64,000 bases of DNA, from contig CM066915.1 of the NCBI GenBank assembly GCA_033964015.1, forward strand, positions 2,877,942 through 2,941,941. Reading direction: 5' to 3'. The notes beneath the pieces were generated by a model. That model was given only the letters and a program-made list of their open reading frames with translations, ran no database searches and was not told the origin of the DNA. A program made the position numbers and the translations under genes. The DNA comes from Scolanthus callimorphus (taxonomy: Eukaryota; Cnidaria; Anthozoa; Actiniaria; Edwardsiidae). Positions 41,851-52,837 of this stretch are shown piece after piece. Within the stretch, counting starts at the first letter, position 1; every line of letters starts with the position of its first letter.

Positions 41851-42741
41851 CTAAACAGCAGTTCTAACCATGGCTTTTGATCGCATTGCAATCACTGTTG
41901 GTTCTCCTGTGCTGTCTTCCCGTTGATTCGATACTCTACAAGCACAAATGATTTTTCTTGGAACACATGATTGTAGGATAAGACACAACTCTTTTCGGAA
42001 TTCTTGGATACGAGCGAAATAGACGACAACGTTAATGAGTGAGTTTATGTAGAAAAGCGGGACAAGGTAGTATGTGATAGATTTTAGCACCGGAGAACAC
42101 GCTTGGCACCACATTGATAACATGTAGACCAGCGGCAAAGGCAAAATGACGACGAAGGAGACGAAAGTAGTGATACACAAAGTGATAGCAAGACTTATAT
42201 TACTACGAGCATTCTGTCCTGCAACATGCACAGCTTGCCTTGCTGCCTTGACCTTGATCCAGATGGCAATATAACTTGCAAGGATAACAAATACACCTAA
42301 AATCACGAACACGAGTTTAATGGTGAATATCAGATTATTAGAACCTTGCACGTAGTAATCCAAATTTAAGCAACAGCTAATAGCCCATCCGAATACTATT
42401 CCCAACACGTACTGCCAAGTCTTCAGTAGGCGATGTTTGAAAGGAAAGACCACAGCGTAGGCACGCTCCAACGAACCAGCCACAAAGGAATACAGTGATA
42501 CAATTAGAGCAATGTTGTTTATACTCAACATAATGTTGCGCAGTTTTTCCTCCCGAAGCTGTACAGATACTGCTAATGTAACTCCGATGCAAAGATCAGC
42601 AAGTGTTAAATTTAGTAGAATAAAACTTGACTTTTTGACGCGGAAAGATTTTCTAAGGAACACTGCACAAGCAAGGCTGTTAGCAAGTACAATCATCAAT
42701 GATTCTATGAACAGAATTATGGAAGATATATTAAACGACAT
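41851..42741 (-). CDS. Class A (rhodopsin-family) GPCR, intact copy
   Basis: This is a 296-aa single-exon seven-transmembrane receptor with no break. It starts MSFNISSIILFIESLMIVLA (TM1, 'LANS'), then 'LLNLTLADLCIGVTLAVSV' (TM2 Asp), 'SFVAGSLERAYAVVFPFKHR' (TM3, ERA instead of DRY), 'VLGIVFGWAISCCLNL' (TM4 Trp), TM5 near 'VILGVFVILASYIAIWI', TM6 'TTFVSFVVILPLPLVYML', and TM7 'FYINSLINVVVYFARIQEF' (N-V-V-V-Y in place of NPxxY). No Cys is seen at the usual top-of-TM3 and loop-2 disulfide positions, a trait of the melanocortin/adenosine/cannabinoid-like group. Placement in that group is tentative. It would sit in the plasma membrane and signal through G proteins. The ligand is unknown. An 'NIS' glycosylation site lies near the N-terminus. 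Confidence 0.92.
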   Translation of the reverse strand: MSFNISSIILFIESLMIVLANSLACAVFLRKSFRVKKSSFILLNLTLADLCIGVTLAVSVQLREEKLRNIMLSINNIALIVSLYSFVAGSLERAYAVVFPFKHRLLKTWQYVLGIVFGWAISCCLNLDYYVQGSNNLIFTIKLVFVILGVFVILASYIAIWIKVKAARQAVHVAGQNARSNISLAITLCITTFVSFVVILPLPLVYMLSMWCQACSPVLKSITYYLVPLFYINSLINVVVYFARIQEFRKELCLILQSCVPRKIICACRVSNQREDSTGEPTVIAMRSKAMVRTAV

Positions 42742-43205
42742 GGCAATAGATCTTGCTAGTGATTAAAGTAGGATTTTAAAGATGAAACGATGAGTGTTGA
42801 CAGTGTGAGCGCAATCAAATTTTATCATTTCAGAAAACCTGTTGTTTGGGTGATAACAAAAGACGGTGCAAATCGGTTTTGTATCGATTTCCACTCTCAC
42901 TGCTGGTTACTTTATTATGAATGGAAACCATACAATGGATTATAAAAACAGATGGCTTAGCTCGTAGCAGCATTTTTGTTATAAATGAAACGAGTATCTT
43001 GAATTGGCAAATGCAGGGAATGAAGGTTATTTGAATCTATTAAAAAAGACCAGTTCAGCGTGACAGCTGGATCAAGTGTAATCTGAAAAATCTAACGCCG
43101 AACACAGCTTAACCGTGAACAAATTAAACACATAGTATGTCTTCGTATCAAATCCTTAATACCAAATAAGATCTGTGTACTTTATAAGGGTTTTCCACTC
43201 GGGAG
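42742..43205. repeat. GPCR upstream flank, unit of copy 4
   Basis: This is colinear with 36412-37400 but shorter by about 500 bp, because the 'gaaccagatggtacgaatt' to 'gcagggcctatag' part is missing. The intact receptor therefore has a different proximal upstream region from copies 1, 3 and 5. Confidence 0.75.
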
Positions 43206-43229
43206 AAGTTATACCAGGGTCTGAATGGG

Positions 43230-43330
43230 GTTAACTGTTAACTGAGAAACGGCTAGAAAAATAACTGTTAACTGAGAATTCTGTACTTTTTTAGCTGTTA
43301 ACTGATATCGACGAGATAACTGTTAACTGT
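43230..43330. repeat. Clustered TTAACTG repeats, copy 2
   Basis: Seven TAACTG sites are arranged as in 37413-37514, about 490 bp upstream of the intact GPCR start. Confidence 0.75.
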
Positions 43331-43613
43331 TTTTTTATTATCTGATTAATTTATCAGGCAAAAATGTGATTGGTTTTGATCTTGGAAGGGAGCAGTTCCT
43401 TTCCCAGCCGAATGTTTCTGAAAATAGTCCCATTATTGGTAAAACAAAAATCACCCATTGGAGGATCCGGGATCCATCCAAATTTGAGGTTTTGGGATCC
43501 GGGATCTAAATTTTATTTGGATTATCCAGGATCCATCTATTGCGTAATTTCATGCCGCGCGGAGGACTGGCACTAGCGGATTTTTCCGGACTTTTCTACA
43601 TTCCAGTTTCAAG

Positions 43614-43829
43614 ATGGCGGACAGTCAGCCGTCGAAACGCGAAGCAAAGTATACATCTTTTGAAGAAATCTTCAGCGAGATTTCCTCGAAGAAACTTCAG
43701 GATTTAAAAAAGGAACGACTTCAACATTTTTGTAATGTCCTCAAATTGAAAGTCAGTGGTGAAAAGAAAGAGCTAGTCGATCGATATATGAAAATTACAT
43801 CAGACGTATGCTGGACTGGTCAATTTTAA
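43614..43829 (+). CDS. Small SAP-domain-like ORF
   Basis: A 71-aa ORF begins MADSQPSKREAKYTSFEEIF. It then gives 'KLQDLKKERLQHFCNVLKLK' and 'VSGEKKELVDRYMK', the Leu-x-x-Leu-Lys ... Gly-x-Lys-x-Glu-Leu pattern of a SAP helix-extended-helix DNA-binding motif. The start context 'caagATGG' is good. The ORF ends soon after the motif, so it may be the first exon or a remnant of a longer protein; SAP motifs often open transposon-associated genes in cnidarians (general knowledge, not checked). It lies between a GPCR upstream flank and a truncated VWA fragment and has no paralogue in the window. Confidence 0.6.
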   Translation: MADSQPSKREAKYTSFEEIFSEISSKKLQDLKKERLQHFCNVLKLKVSGEKKELVDRYMKITSDVCWTGQF

Positions 43830-43880
43830 ATGCTTGTTAGCCTAAAAATAGGTGTGATTATTCGAAGGTAGTGTGTGATG

Positions 43881-44671
43881 AAGGTCAGCCTTGCAGCCTC
43901 AATTGTTTCTAAGTTCACGTCATTTATAGCTGTGGATGAGAGCCGAGAGTCTGTAATGGGAGCCATGGTACAGCGGGTAGTGCCAATGCCTTGCATAATG
44001 CAGAGCGCGCAGTGTTGTTCTGCGATTGCTTCATTTGGAGGTGGTGGCTTTCAAGATAGTTCCAGTGATAGTTCCAGTGATGATATGGAACGATGTAAAA
44101 TGATCTGCTACGATGCAATTGATGACACTGAAGATATTTCACCACCAATACCTACTAATACAACTGCAGTAAATATTGCTCCCAAAACCAAAAGTCCAAA
44201 CTTGCCTCATTGTTCAGAAAAAAGAAAGCAGCAACCCCTGTCCTTCCTGGCCGTGTCGGGGACAGTCCAGGAAAAGTAAAAGGAGAGGTGGTTGATATCC
44301 GATCGAGAAGGAAAGCATCCCCTCCTTCCAGTTCTGCCAGTTCCTCAAGAGCAAGGGAAACCACCGACCTTCTAATGAGCATTGTTAACCTCCAGCTGGC
44401 TAAAGGATCATGGGAGCTCACGTCTGAGCTCGCTTCTTGTTTGAATACAACACAAGATGCGCTTCTAAAGGGCAAACCATCTATAAAAACCGAGGAAGCC
44501 TGGGCCACAGCCCTTGTGCTTGCTTGGCTAGTCGGAAAATTCTCCGATCGAAAAGATGAATGGGAAATGATCGCTGACAAAGGAGAGCGATGGCTCAAGT
44601 CTGCTTTGGCCAGCGGCGGAAGTGAATATGGTCACGTGATAGCCGAGGCAAATAATGCTCTGAATATGTGA
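43881..44671 (+). pseudogene. VWA5A-like last-exon fragment, copy 3
   Basis: The fragment starts mid-exon ('KVSLAASIVSKFTSFIAVDE'). It keeps a shortened acidic linker and then the conserved C-terminal part ('QLAKGSWELTSELASCLN', 'EEAWATALVLAWLVGKFSD', 'DEWEMIADKGERWLKSALAS') in a second frame (44210-44671). The change of frame is at the same A6 run as in 23152-24523. A 3-bp difference after that point ('LRPGRVGD' against 'LPGRVGD') keeps the second frame, as expected if it was coding. No acceptor or upstream exon is present. Confidence 0.85.
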
Positions 44672-44786
44672 CTGAGTTGTTGAATCGCACATAGCTAAGC
44701 AAAAATATTTTTTTTAGTATTTAGATTCGATAAAATTAATACATATAGGCAATGAAAAAAAAGGCATAAAGATTGTAAGGGTAGTA

Positions 44787-44852
44787 GCGTGGCCGATTGG
44801 TCAGCGCGTCGGACTTGCAATCCGGTTATCCGAGTTCAAGTCCCACTCGCTG
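44787..44852 (+). repeat. tRNA-derived sequence, split by an insertion
   Basis: This is a copy of 24681-24750 with B-box 'gagttcaagtccc'. It is interrupted at 'actcgctg', which is repeated at 47172-47179, where the downstream part 'acctctaacag' resumes. Confidence 0.8.
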
Positions 44853-45300
44853 GTAGACTGCTTGCAGCCCCTTCTTTGGCGAACGTCCGCAAATCGACAA
44901 TAAAGTCCTAGTCCTACATTGTAGTTTGTTTGCGCGCTCGTATTTCCAGCTCACGAGAGAGTCTAGGTGTCGGGTAACAAGCAGCGCCACGGGGGAGAAA
45001 GCGCCTAAAGAAGGGACTGCGGACATTCCTTTCAAAAAAGAGAATTTGTCAGTGGAATTTCAGCTGGAAGATCTGATTGGCTGAGTGCGCTATTTCATGC
45101 TGGTTGTCTGTCAGCGGTACACAATCTGTCAGCGGTAGAGCAAATAAACACTTGAGGTGGATTTGAGGCGAATAATCACTAACCACACTTGACCTTTAGA
45201 CTTGTTTACGCAATATGACAGCGATCTCGAGTACTTTACACGAATGTGTGACAGAATTCGCCAAAAGTAGAGCTGCTAAAGGCAGTTTAATACGAGTCTG

Positions 45301-45590
45301 CTCGAGGGACAAGACGTGTTAGCCGCTTTGCCTACGGGCTTTGGTAAGAGCTACATATATCAGCTCTATTTATGCGGTGCACGAAACCTGATAAACCTGA
45401 TAAAGGGAAGCAAGTCCCACTGATGTTCGTTTTCTCCGCTGAAATCGATAGTGTGACTGATCAGCTAAATGACTTAGAAGATGTAGGCGCTACTGGCAGG
45501 GTACTACGTCATGAAGATATATTCGACCAACTAGCTATACATTGCGCGGGAAGCTCTATAAGTCATCGCTTGCCTTCGCCGCCCGCATAA
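45301..45590 (+). pseudogene. RecQ-like helicase fragment
   Basis: 'LEGQDVLAALPTGFGKSYIY' then 'QL' (45301-45366) is a Walker A segment of a RecQ-type superfamily 2 helicase. Further on, in another frame, 'SVTDQLNDLEDVGATGRVL' corresponds to the 'D.QV..L...G' region. Frameshifts separate the pieces and the rest of the helicase is missing. It was probably captured by, or belongs to, the surrounding element. Confidence 0.65.
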
Positions 45591-45770
45591 AACACAACAA
45601 CAGTGAAATCCGACATGCCGGCTTTAATATGAAACTAGGATCGCATCTGGTTTTCATATAGAGATGATTGACAGATTTGACACTTATGTGTCATCGGTTC
45701 TATTCAGGGATTATTCAGCGTTCAGGGTGAGAATGATTTTGTGACAGCACAAAACTTTTGAAAGGAATGT

Positions 45771-47037
45771 CCATAGGCTTCCCAGGATCATTGAGCGAAC
45801 TTTAGAGTTGATAGTTTGCAGTGTTATAGTGTCGCTGTGTGAAGTTTGACTGAGTTCGATGAGCGCTAAAATATGAGTACCTACGAAAAATAAAAAAGTT
45901 TGAAAAATACCCTTATCTAGTCCTTTAGTACTTTAATAAATCACTACTAGCATTTATTCGGTCAGAAATACACTTTTAAGCGAGTTTTAGCCAATTTTAT
46001 TGTCACCTCTCACACTACTATATGTTCTGGAAGGCCGCAAACTGCAAAATTCAGAACGATCAGCGATCCAAAAATTTCCCTCGATTTTTTCCCAAAAATC
46101 ATCGTCGCTTGCTCAAACAAACCTCGCATAATAAAAGTAAAACTATTCAGCTTTGTTGTTTACCTTTCTCGTGGAAATCAAACTCTCTCTGGCTGATATA
46201 AATGGAGAATCTTTTCAGCCTCGTCCATTCGTCCTGAGAGCAATGGCGGCCCCGGCATTCAATCCCGTTCCAAAACACAAACCGTTGAGACATTTTTTCT
46301 CCAGTCGAGGGGTGGGCCAGACATTGTCTCAGGCTCTAGTCACTTCCCGTCCTAGACCCGGTAAAACTTTTGTTGCGCGCGAATGCGTGACCGGCGAGAT
46401 AGACTTGATTGATTCAAATCCAATGATCACGCGCAAAAACATTTTACCGGGTCTAGGACGGGAAGTGACTAGAGCCTGAGACAATGTCTGGCCCACCCCT
46501 CGACTGGAGAAAAAATGTCTCAACGGTTTGTGTTTTGGAACGGGATTGAATGCCGGGGCCGCCATTGCTCTCAGGACGAATGGACGAGGCTGAAAAGATT
46601 CTCCATTTATATCAGCCAGAGAGGGTTTCATTTCCACGAGAAAGGTAAACAACAAAGCTGAATAGTTTTACTTTTATTATGCGAGGTTTGTTTGAGCAAG
46701 CGACGATGATTTTTGGGAAAAAATCGAGGGAAATTTTTGGATCGCTGATCGTTCTGAATTTTGCAGTTTGCGGCCTTCCAGAACATATAGTAGTGTGAGA
46801 GGTGACAATAAAATTGGCTAAAACTCGCTTAAAAGTGTATTTCTGACCGAATAAATGCTAGTAGTGATTTATTAAAGTACTAAAGGACTAGATAAGGGTA
46901 TTTTTCAAACTTTTTTATTTTTCGTAGGTACTCATATTTTAGCGCTCATCGAACTCAGTCAAACTTCACACAGCGACACTATAAAACTGCAAACTATCAA
47001 CTCTAAAGTTCGCTCAATGATCCTGGGAAGCCTATGG
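45771..47037. repeat. 596-bp near-perfect inverted repeat with 75-bp loop
   Basis: The left arm 45771-46366 and right arm 46442-47037 are mirror complements with no net indel over 596 bp (coordinates sum to 92808 at both ends) and only scattered mismatches. Nearly the same 108-aa open frame therefore appears on both strands (46153-46479 + and 46329-46655 -), starting MLFTFLVE; it is unlikely to be a real gene. The loop (46367-46441) is partly self-similar. Confidence 0.95.
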
Positions 47038-47531
47038 AATGTCCGCAGTCTTTTCTTTTGGCGCTATCTCGCGCCTTCGGCGCTCGCTCGTGCCTTCGGC
47101 ACTCACGGACTCCCTTTCCCTTTTCTCTCGATTTACGGACGTTCGCCAAAGAAGAGACTGCAAGCAGTCTAACTCGCTGACCTCTAACAGAATTTCTTTA
47201 ATTTCCCGGTGCTGTTAATTGTAATGCCGGGATCGATTTCTCAGGCACGCTTGTAGTTAGCCAACTGGTTTGCCTCTCTGCCAGTCGGGATTCTTAATAT
47301 GTTATGTTTATATCTTAGAAATTTGGTATCAATTTCAATGGAGTGGCTGTAAAATAGCTTGGTGTAGCTAAGTGCACTACCACTATAAACATGAATTTAC
47401 ATGTTTTACATTATACCGTGATGTTTTCGTATTGGGGCCTACTTCTTCGGGCCGGGGGTGTAAAAATTATGCAGCTCTCGATCAGCAGCCGCCAAATACA
47501 AAAGGCATGAAATTATGGCACTATATAACAT

Positions 47532-47724
47532 TAGTAAAATCACAATCACACACTATCACGAACCCTGCATTCAGATTGGCTCAAAACTCGCTGTCTATTG
47601 AGTCATAGATATTAGTGAGTTTTGAAAAGCGGATTTTTCTTTCGCATTTACGCACATTTCTTAAAAGATAAAAATAAATAAAAAGTTTCATTATTCGAAC
47701 GTAGTGTGTGAGTGTGATTTTACT
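47532..47724. mobile_element. MITE, AGTAAAATCACACTCACA family, copy 2
   Basis: This is homologous in sequence and position to 25097-25286, followed by the same small palindrome (47729-47810) and acidic stretch (47812-47945). Confidence 0.75.
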
Positions 47725-48034
47725 AAAACAATTAGATTACTCGCTCTCGATTTCTACTCTCGTCGACTATCAGCTCATACAAATCTCGAGCTCGTAATCT
47801 AATTGTTAAATAGTGATGAGGAGGAGGAAGATAAGGAGACAGAGGAGGAGGAGGAGGAGGACGACGAAGTATTTGATGATAATGACGATGATGTTTCTTG
47901 GCCAAGTACAAAGATCCATCTTACTTTGAAACTCTTAAACTTTTCATAAAACTGTTTGTAGATTGTGTCAAGAGTGTTTTTATATTTCATATACGCATTT
48001 CATATACGCATTTATGTGCAACTCACGAAAAGAG

Positions 48035-48660
48035 CATTTTAAAGTAATAGTAGCAATGGCATATAGCAGCAGTAGCTTAACAGTAACAGCTATAGCTGTA
48101 ACAAGAGCTGTAACACTAGTAATTAGCAACGGTAGATCAGTAGAAAAAGCAGCAACAGTGGCTGTAACAGAAGCTGTAGCTGTAACAAGAGCTGTAACGG
48201 CAATAGCTAAGGTAATAACAGAATGGCAATTAGCAGCGGTAGAGCACTAGAAAAAGCAGCAACAGTGGCTTTAACACTAGCAATAGGAATAGCAATAGCA
48301 GCTGTAGCTGTAGTTAGAACTGAAGCAGTAGCAACAGCAATAGCTGTAACAGTAGCAGTATAAACCAACAACGATAGCAGTAGCAGAAGCAACAGCTGTA
48401 GCAGCAGCAGTAGCAACAGCTGTAGCAGCAGCAGTAGCAGCAGCAGTAGCAGCAGCAGCAGCAGTAACAATAGCACTATCAGTAACGGTAGCAGTAGCAG
48501 TAGCAGTAGCAGTAGCAGTAGCAGTAGCAGTAGCAGTAGCAGTAGCAGTAGCAGTAGCAGTAGCAGTAGCAGTAGCAGCAGCAGTAGCAGCAGCAGCAGT
48601 AACAATAGCACTAACAGTAACGGTAGCAGTAGCAGCAGCGGTAGCAGGAGCAGCAGTATC
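48035..48660. repeat. AGCAGT/GTAGCA microsatellite, unit 3
   Basis: This is the equivalent of 26930-28122. Only traces of the 92-bp unit remain. A (GTAGCA)n tract lies at about 48485-48575. The 134-codon minus-strand frame is mostly Leu and is a repeat artefact. Confidence 0.93.
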
Positions 48661-48697
48661 TACTTAAAAGGAAGAGACGTTTCCAGAAGTGCATAAC

Positions 48698-48831
48698 CAT
48701 AAGTGTCCATCTTGGTATTACGCGCGCGTATTCGTAATACCATATCAACACTTCTACTTGTGATGTTTCTAGAGTTTTTCATCCGAAACATCGGCGCGCA
48801 CGTAATACAAAGATGGACACTTTTGTTTATG
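48698..48831. mobile_element. MITE, CATAAGTGTCCATCTTGG family, copy 3
   Basis: Same ends and same neighbours as the copies at 28160 and 41003. Confidence 0.85.
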
Positions 48832-49012
48832 CTCTTCTGGCTTCACGACTGGGCGTGTATAACTTTGTACTTGTACTGTCTTTACGTCCGCGTTGCGCAG
48901 TTGTCTCTCGCTTCCGTAAGTAAGTCCTCTCCAAACTCCCTATTGCCTCGTCGAATAACATACAAACTCTCGCAGGCACAGCTTCCAAAATGTCAACTGC
49001 GACTGTCGCCAT
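48827..49012 (-). CDS. Small unrecognised ORF, copy 3
   Basis: A 61-aa frame begins MATVAVDILEAVPARVCMLF, continues 'AQRGRKDSTSTKLYTPS' and ends 'EARRA' at the edge of the adjacent MITE. The copy at 60076-60252 has an equivalent frame with the same middle motif. No known domain is seen. Conservation among copies partly reflects duplication, so coding status is uncertain. Confidence 0.4.
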   Translation of the reverse strand: MATVAVDILEAVPARVCMLFDEAIGSLERTYLRKRETTAQRGRKDSTSTKLYTPSREARRA

Positions 49013-49610
49013 AGCTTTCTTGCAAACAGATCACATCTGGAGATGGGACTGCTTATTACTTTCATAGGAAAGGTTGATTGACTCTCTTTCAATTCCCAGT
49101 ACCGCGCAGTGTAGTCTAGAGCCAAAAACCGCTAAACCGTGAGCAAGGAAGCTCTTCATCATTTCAGAAAAAAACTGTTATGTGAGTGATAACAAAAAAG
49201 GTGCAAATCGGTTTTGTATCGATCAGTTTCACTGCTGGTGACCATACTATAAATGAAATCATATAATGCATAATAAAAACAGATGGCTAATCTTGTTTAG
49301 CGTTTTGGTTTTGATGAAAGAGGAATACCGGATTGGATCACGCGGACCATATTAGAGGCTACACAAGCGCAAATACTTTTATCTCTACTTATGTCATCGT
49401 CAAAGGCCCGATGTTTCAGAAAAAAATGCCACAATAACTTTAATTTGATTTGGTCGTAAGTCTGATTGCACTGCGATTCCTTTCCGTTCTTCAGTTTTGC
49501 GAAAACCCTGAAAAAATCTCTTTGCTATCAAAAAACAAATCTAAGGAAACCTCTTCCGTTAAACAGCTGCTAAACAGCAGTTCTAGCCATGTCTATTGAT
49601 CGCATTGCAA

Positions 49611-50459
49611 TCACTGTTGGTTCTCCTGTGCTGTCTTCCCGTGATTCGATACTCTACAAGCACAGATGATTTTTCTTGGAACACATGATTGTAGGATAAG
49701 ACACAACTCTTTTCGGAATTCTTGGATACGAGCGAAATAGACGACAACGTTAATGAGTGAGTTTATGTAAAAAAGCGGGACAAGGTAGTATGTGAATGAT
49801 TTTAACACCGGAGAACACGCTTGGCACCACATTGATAACACACGGACCAGCGCATAAGGCAAAATGACGACGAAGGAGACGAAAGTAGTGATACACAAAG
49901 TGATAGCAAGACTTATATTACTACGAGCATTCTGTCCTGCAACATGTACAGCTTGCCTTGCTGCCTTGACCTTGATCCAGATGGCAATATAACTTGCAAG
50001 GATAACAAATACACCTAAAATCACGAACACGAGTTTAATGGTGAATATCAGATTATTAGAACCTTGCACGTAGTAATCCAAATTTAAGCAACAGCTAATA
50101 GCCCATCCGAATACTATTCCCAACACCTACTGCCAAGTGTTCAGTAGGCGATGTTTAAAAGGAAAGACCACGGCGTAGGCGCGCTCCAATGAACCAGCCA
50201 CGAAGGAAAAAAGTGATGCAATTAGAGCAATGTTGTTTATACTCAACATAATGTTGCGCAGTTTTCCCTCCCGAAGCTGTACAGATACTGCTAATGTAAC
50301 TCCGGTGCAAAGATCAGCAAGTGTTAAATTTAGTAGAATAAAACTTGACTTTTTGACGCGGAAAGATTTTCTAAGGAACACTGCACAAGCAAGGCTGTTA
50401 GCAGGTACAATCATCAATGATTCTATGAACAGAATTATGGAAAATATATTAAACGCCAT
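49611..50459 (-). pseudogene. Class A GPCR copy 5, one nonsense change
   Basis: The frame is intact from MAFNIFSIILFIESLMIVPA to 'HRLLNTWQ'. TAC to TAG at 50127-50129 then stops it in the loop before TM4. The same frame continues to the tail, where a one-base loss ('cccgtgattcg' against 'cccgttgattcg', about 49640) changes the last residues. TM2 reads 'LADLCTGVTL'. The change is a substitution, so it is more likely a real disabling mutation than the homopolymer losses elsewhere. Confidence 0.9.
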
Positions 50460-51410
50460 GGCAATAGATCTTGCTAGGGATTAAAGTAGGATTTTAAAGA
50501 CGAAACGATGAGTGTTGATAGTTATGGGAGTCGTTGTGCATGAGTATTTTGAACCAGATGGTACGAATTCTGAACGCATTGAACATTAAAAGAGCTCTTA
50601 TTGTATATTGGCTCTCAGTTGGTCCTGTTGATTAGATTTGATACGTGCGTAAATCGCATATTTGTACATTCGGATTGGCTAAGAGGAGTGGGATTTCATT
50701 GTAACAGTGTGATTTGAAAGTGTGATTTAAAAGTCAGTAAATAAATGTCCTTTGTCATATTATAAACAAATGTGGAGGTCTTCGGCTCGTGAAATAACGA
50801 ACATTCTAGATACATCACTCGTGGCATTTATGCCAAATATCACTAACAAACCATTCTATTACCTTTGCTAATTTAGGTACTTTGCCTCAAACCTACGTAC
50901 AATGCTAAATTTCTAGATGACAAGGATACATTTTCATACTAGAAAATGTTTAAATGTCCGTACGACACGGGGATATATGCAGGGCCTATAGTCTTGTACT
51001 TTTTTAGAAAATCAAATTTTATCATTTCGGAAAACCTGCTATTTGGGTAATAACAAAAGACGGTGCAAATCGGTTTTGTATCGATTTCCACTCTCACTGC
51101 TGGTTACTATATTATGAATGGAAACCATAGAATGGATTATAAAAACGGATGGCTTAGCTCGTACCAGCATTGTTGTTATAAATGAAACGAGTATCTCGAA
51201 TTGGCAAATGCAGGAAATGAATATTATTTGAATATATTAAAAAGACCACTTCAGCGCGACAGCTGGATCAAGTGTAATCTGAAAAATCTAACGCCGAACA
51301 CAGCTTAACCGTGAAGAAATTAAACACATAGTATGTCTTCGTATCAAATCCTTAACATCAAATAAGATCTGTGTACTTTATAATGGTTTTCCACTCGGGA
51401 GAAGTTATAC
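50460..51410. repeat. GPCR upstream flank, unit of copy 5
   Basis: This is colinear with 36412-37400 over its whole length. It is non-coding. Confidence 0.75.
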
Positions 51411-51425
51411 CAGGGTCTGAATGGG

Positions 51426-51525
51426 GTTAACTGTTAACTGAGAAACGGCTAGAAAAATAACTGTTAACTGAGAATTATGTACTTTTGTAGCTGTTAACTG
51501 ATATCGACGAGATAACTGTTAACTG
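51426..51525. repeat. Clustered TTAACTG repeats, copy 3
   Basis: The same arrangement as 37413-37514 and 43230-43330. Confidence 0.75.
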
Positions 51526-52169
51526 TTTTTTTATTATCTGATTATCTGACCTTATCTTTGCGACTTTAAAGGTTTTTCGATTGATCTGCGATTTATTTTA
51601 GGCTGGATATCACAACTGTTTGCGTGGCGAGAAAGTGGGAACCCTGTGGATGACGAATTTTCGCGGCAATACTAGTTCTAAAAATAGAAACTTTCCTGAC
51701 TGTGATTCGGGCGTACATAGTCGTATATCTTCACTCGGTACTATTGTGCTCCATATGATACAAGTTATGGGAAGGAGACCTGGCGAAGCTCAAAAAGGCA
51801 ATTACTAGCAAAGAGGGAGGGGGGGTGGGTGGGTGGGCAAAAGCTGGCTCCAACAGGCCTCTAGATGAGCACAATAAGGCCCTCTAACCTGCTACACACA
51901 GACATACTATTCCCATGTGCAGACCTACACCAGGGTCGCCATCCTGGCGCTACGATCTCAAAACCAACTGAATTGATTATGTAAATTTATATCTTATATG
52001 TCGCACACTATCCCCAAGTGAAAATAGTCGTATATCTTCACTCGGTACTATTGTGCTCCATATGATACAAGTTATGGGAAGGAGACCTGGCTCCGCCCCA
52101 TTGACACTTACAGTGTTCAGATACCTTCCCATCCTAATGCAACTCCTAACCCAAAATATCCTAAATCCT

Positions 52170-52615
52170 CTCCAACCTTATTCCCTATACCCATAACTCA
52201 AAACCTCTCTTGACCACACCCATAACCCCAAGCCTCTCTTGACCATACCCATTACTCAAACACCTCTCGCGACCACACCCATACCTCAGAACCTCTCGCG
52301 ACCTCGCCCATAACTCAAAGGCCTCTCGTAACCACATTCATAATTCAAAACTGCCCTTGACCACACCCATAACTGATAACTAAAACCGGTTTGGGCATAC
52401 CCATAACTAAACATTTCTCTAGGACATACCCCCAATTAAAAATCTCTCTTGGACACGCCCATAACTCGAGGCTCCTCTTGGACACATTCATAACTCAACA
52501 CCTCTCTAGAACATACCCATAACTCAACAAAACCTTTCTGAACGCACCCATAAGTCAAAGCTTCTCTGAGCACACCCAAAACTCAAACCACTCTTTGGCA
52601 TACCCATACATGTTT
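52170..52615. repeat. Degenerate 30-35 bp tandem repeat
   Basis: 'cacccataactcaaaacctc' variants ('acccataac', 'cctctct', 'gaccacac') recur about 13 times, within element III. Confidence 0.85.
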
Positions 52616-52837
52616 GTCCGGTGACGACGTCACACCACATGACCAAGTGCTGTTGCACCCCCTTGTTCCTTAGGGAACTTCACCCAAGCGCGGTTGTCTT
52701 AGGTTCATCCCTTCCCAAGATGTAAACCTCTCATTTCGCTCCGCTATAAAACTGATCATGGGTTGCCTGTGCAACGACGGACACGCGGAAAACCATGACA
52801 GAATGGGTCGACGCATATATACACTATAACAGGTCCA

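Larger units (their letters stand above)
44854..47171. mobile_element. 2.3-kb TIR element, TAGACTGC ends, 8-bp duplication
   Basis: 'tagactgcttgcagcccctt' pairs with 'agactgcaagcagtcta' at the far end. ACTCGCTG is duplicated (44845-44852 and 47172-47179), with one extra G at the left joint. The empty site is 24735-24750. The ends match the short MITEs at 22874, 38234 and 56671, so this may be a relative of their source. An 8-bp duplication suits hAT. Inside are a degraded helicase-like fragment and a 596-bp inverted repeat; no transposase is recognised. Confidence 0.85.

Noticed and set aside
46153..46655. 108-aa ORF starting MLFTFLVE on both strands
   Set aside because: It is present in near-identical form on both arms of an inverted repeat and crosses the loop. 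There is no known domain, so coding is unlikely.
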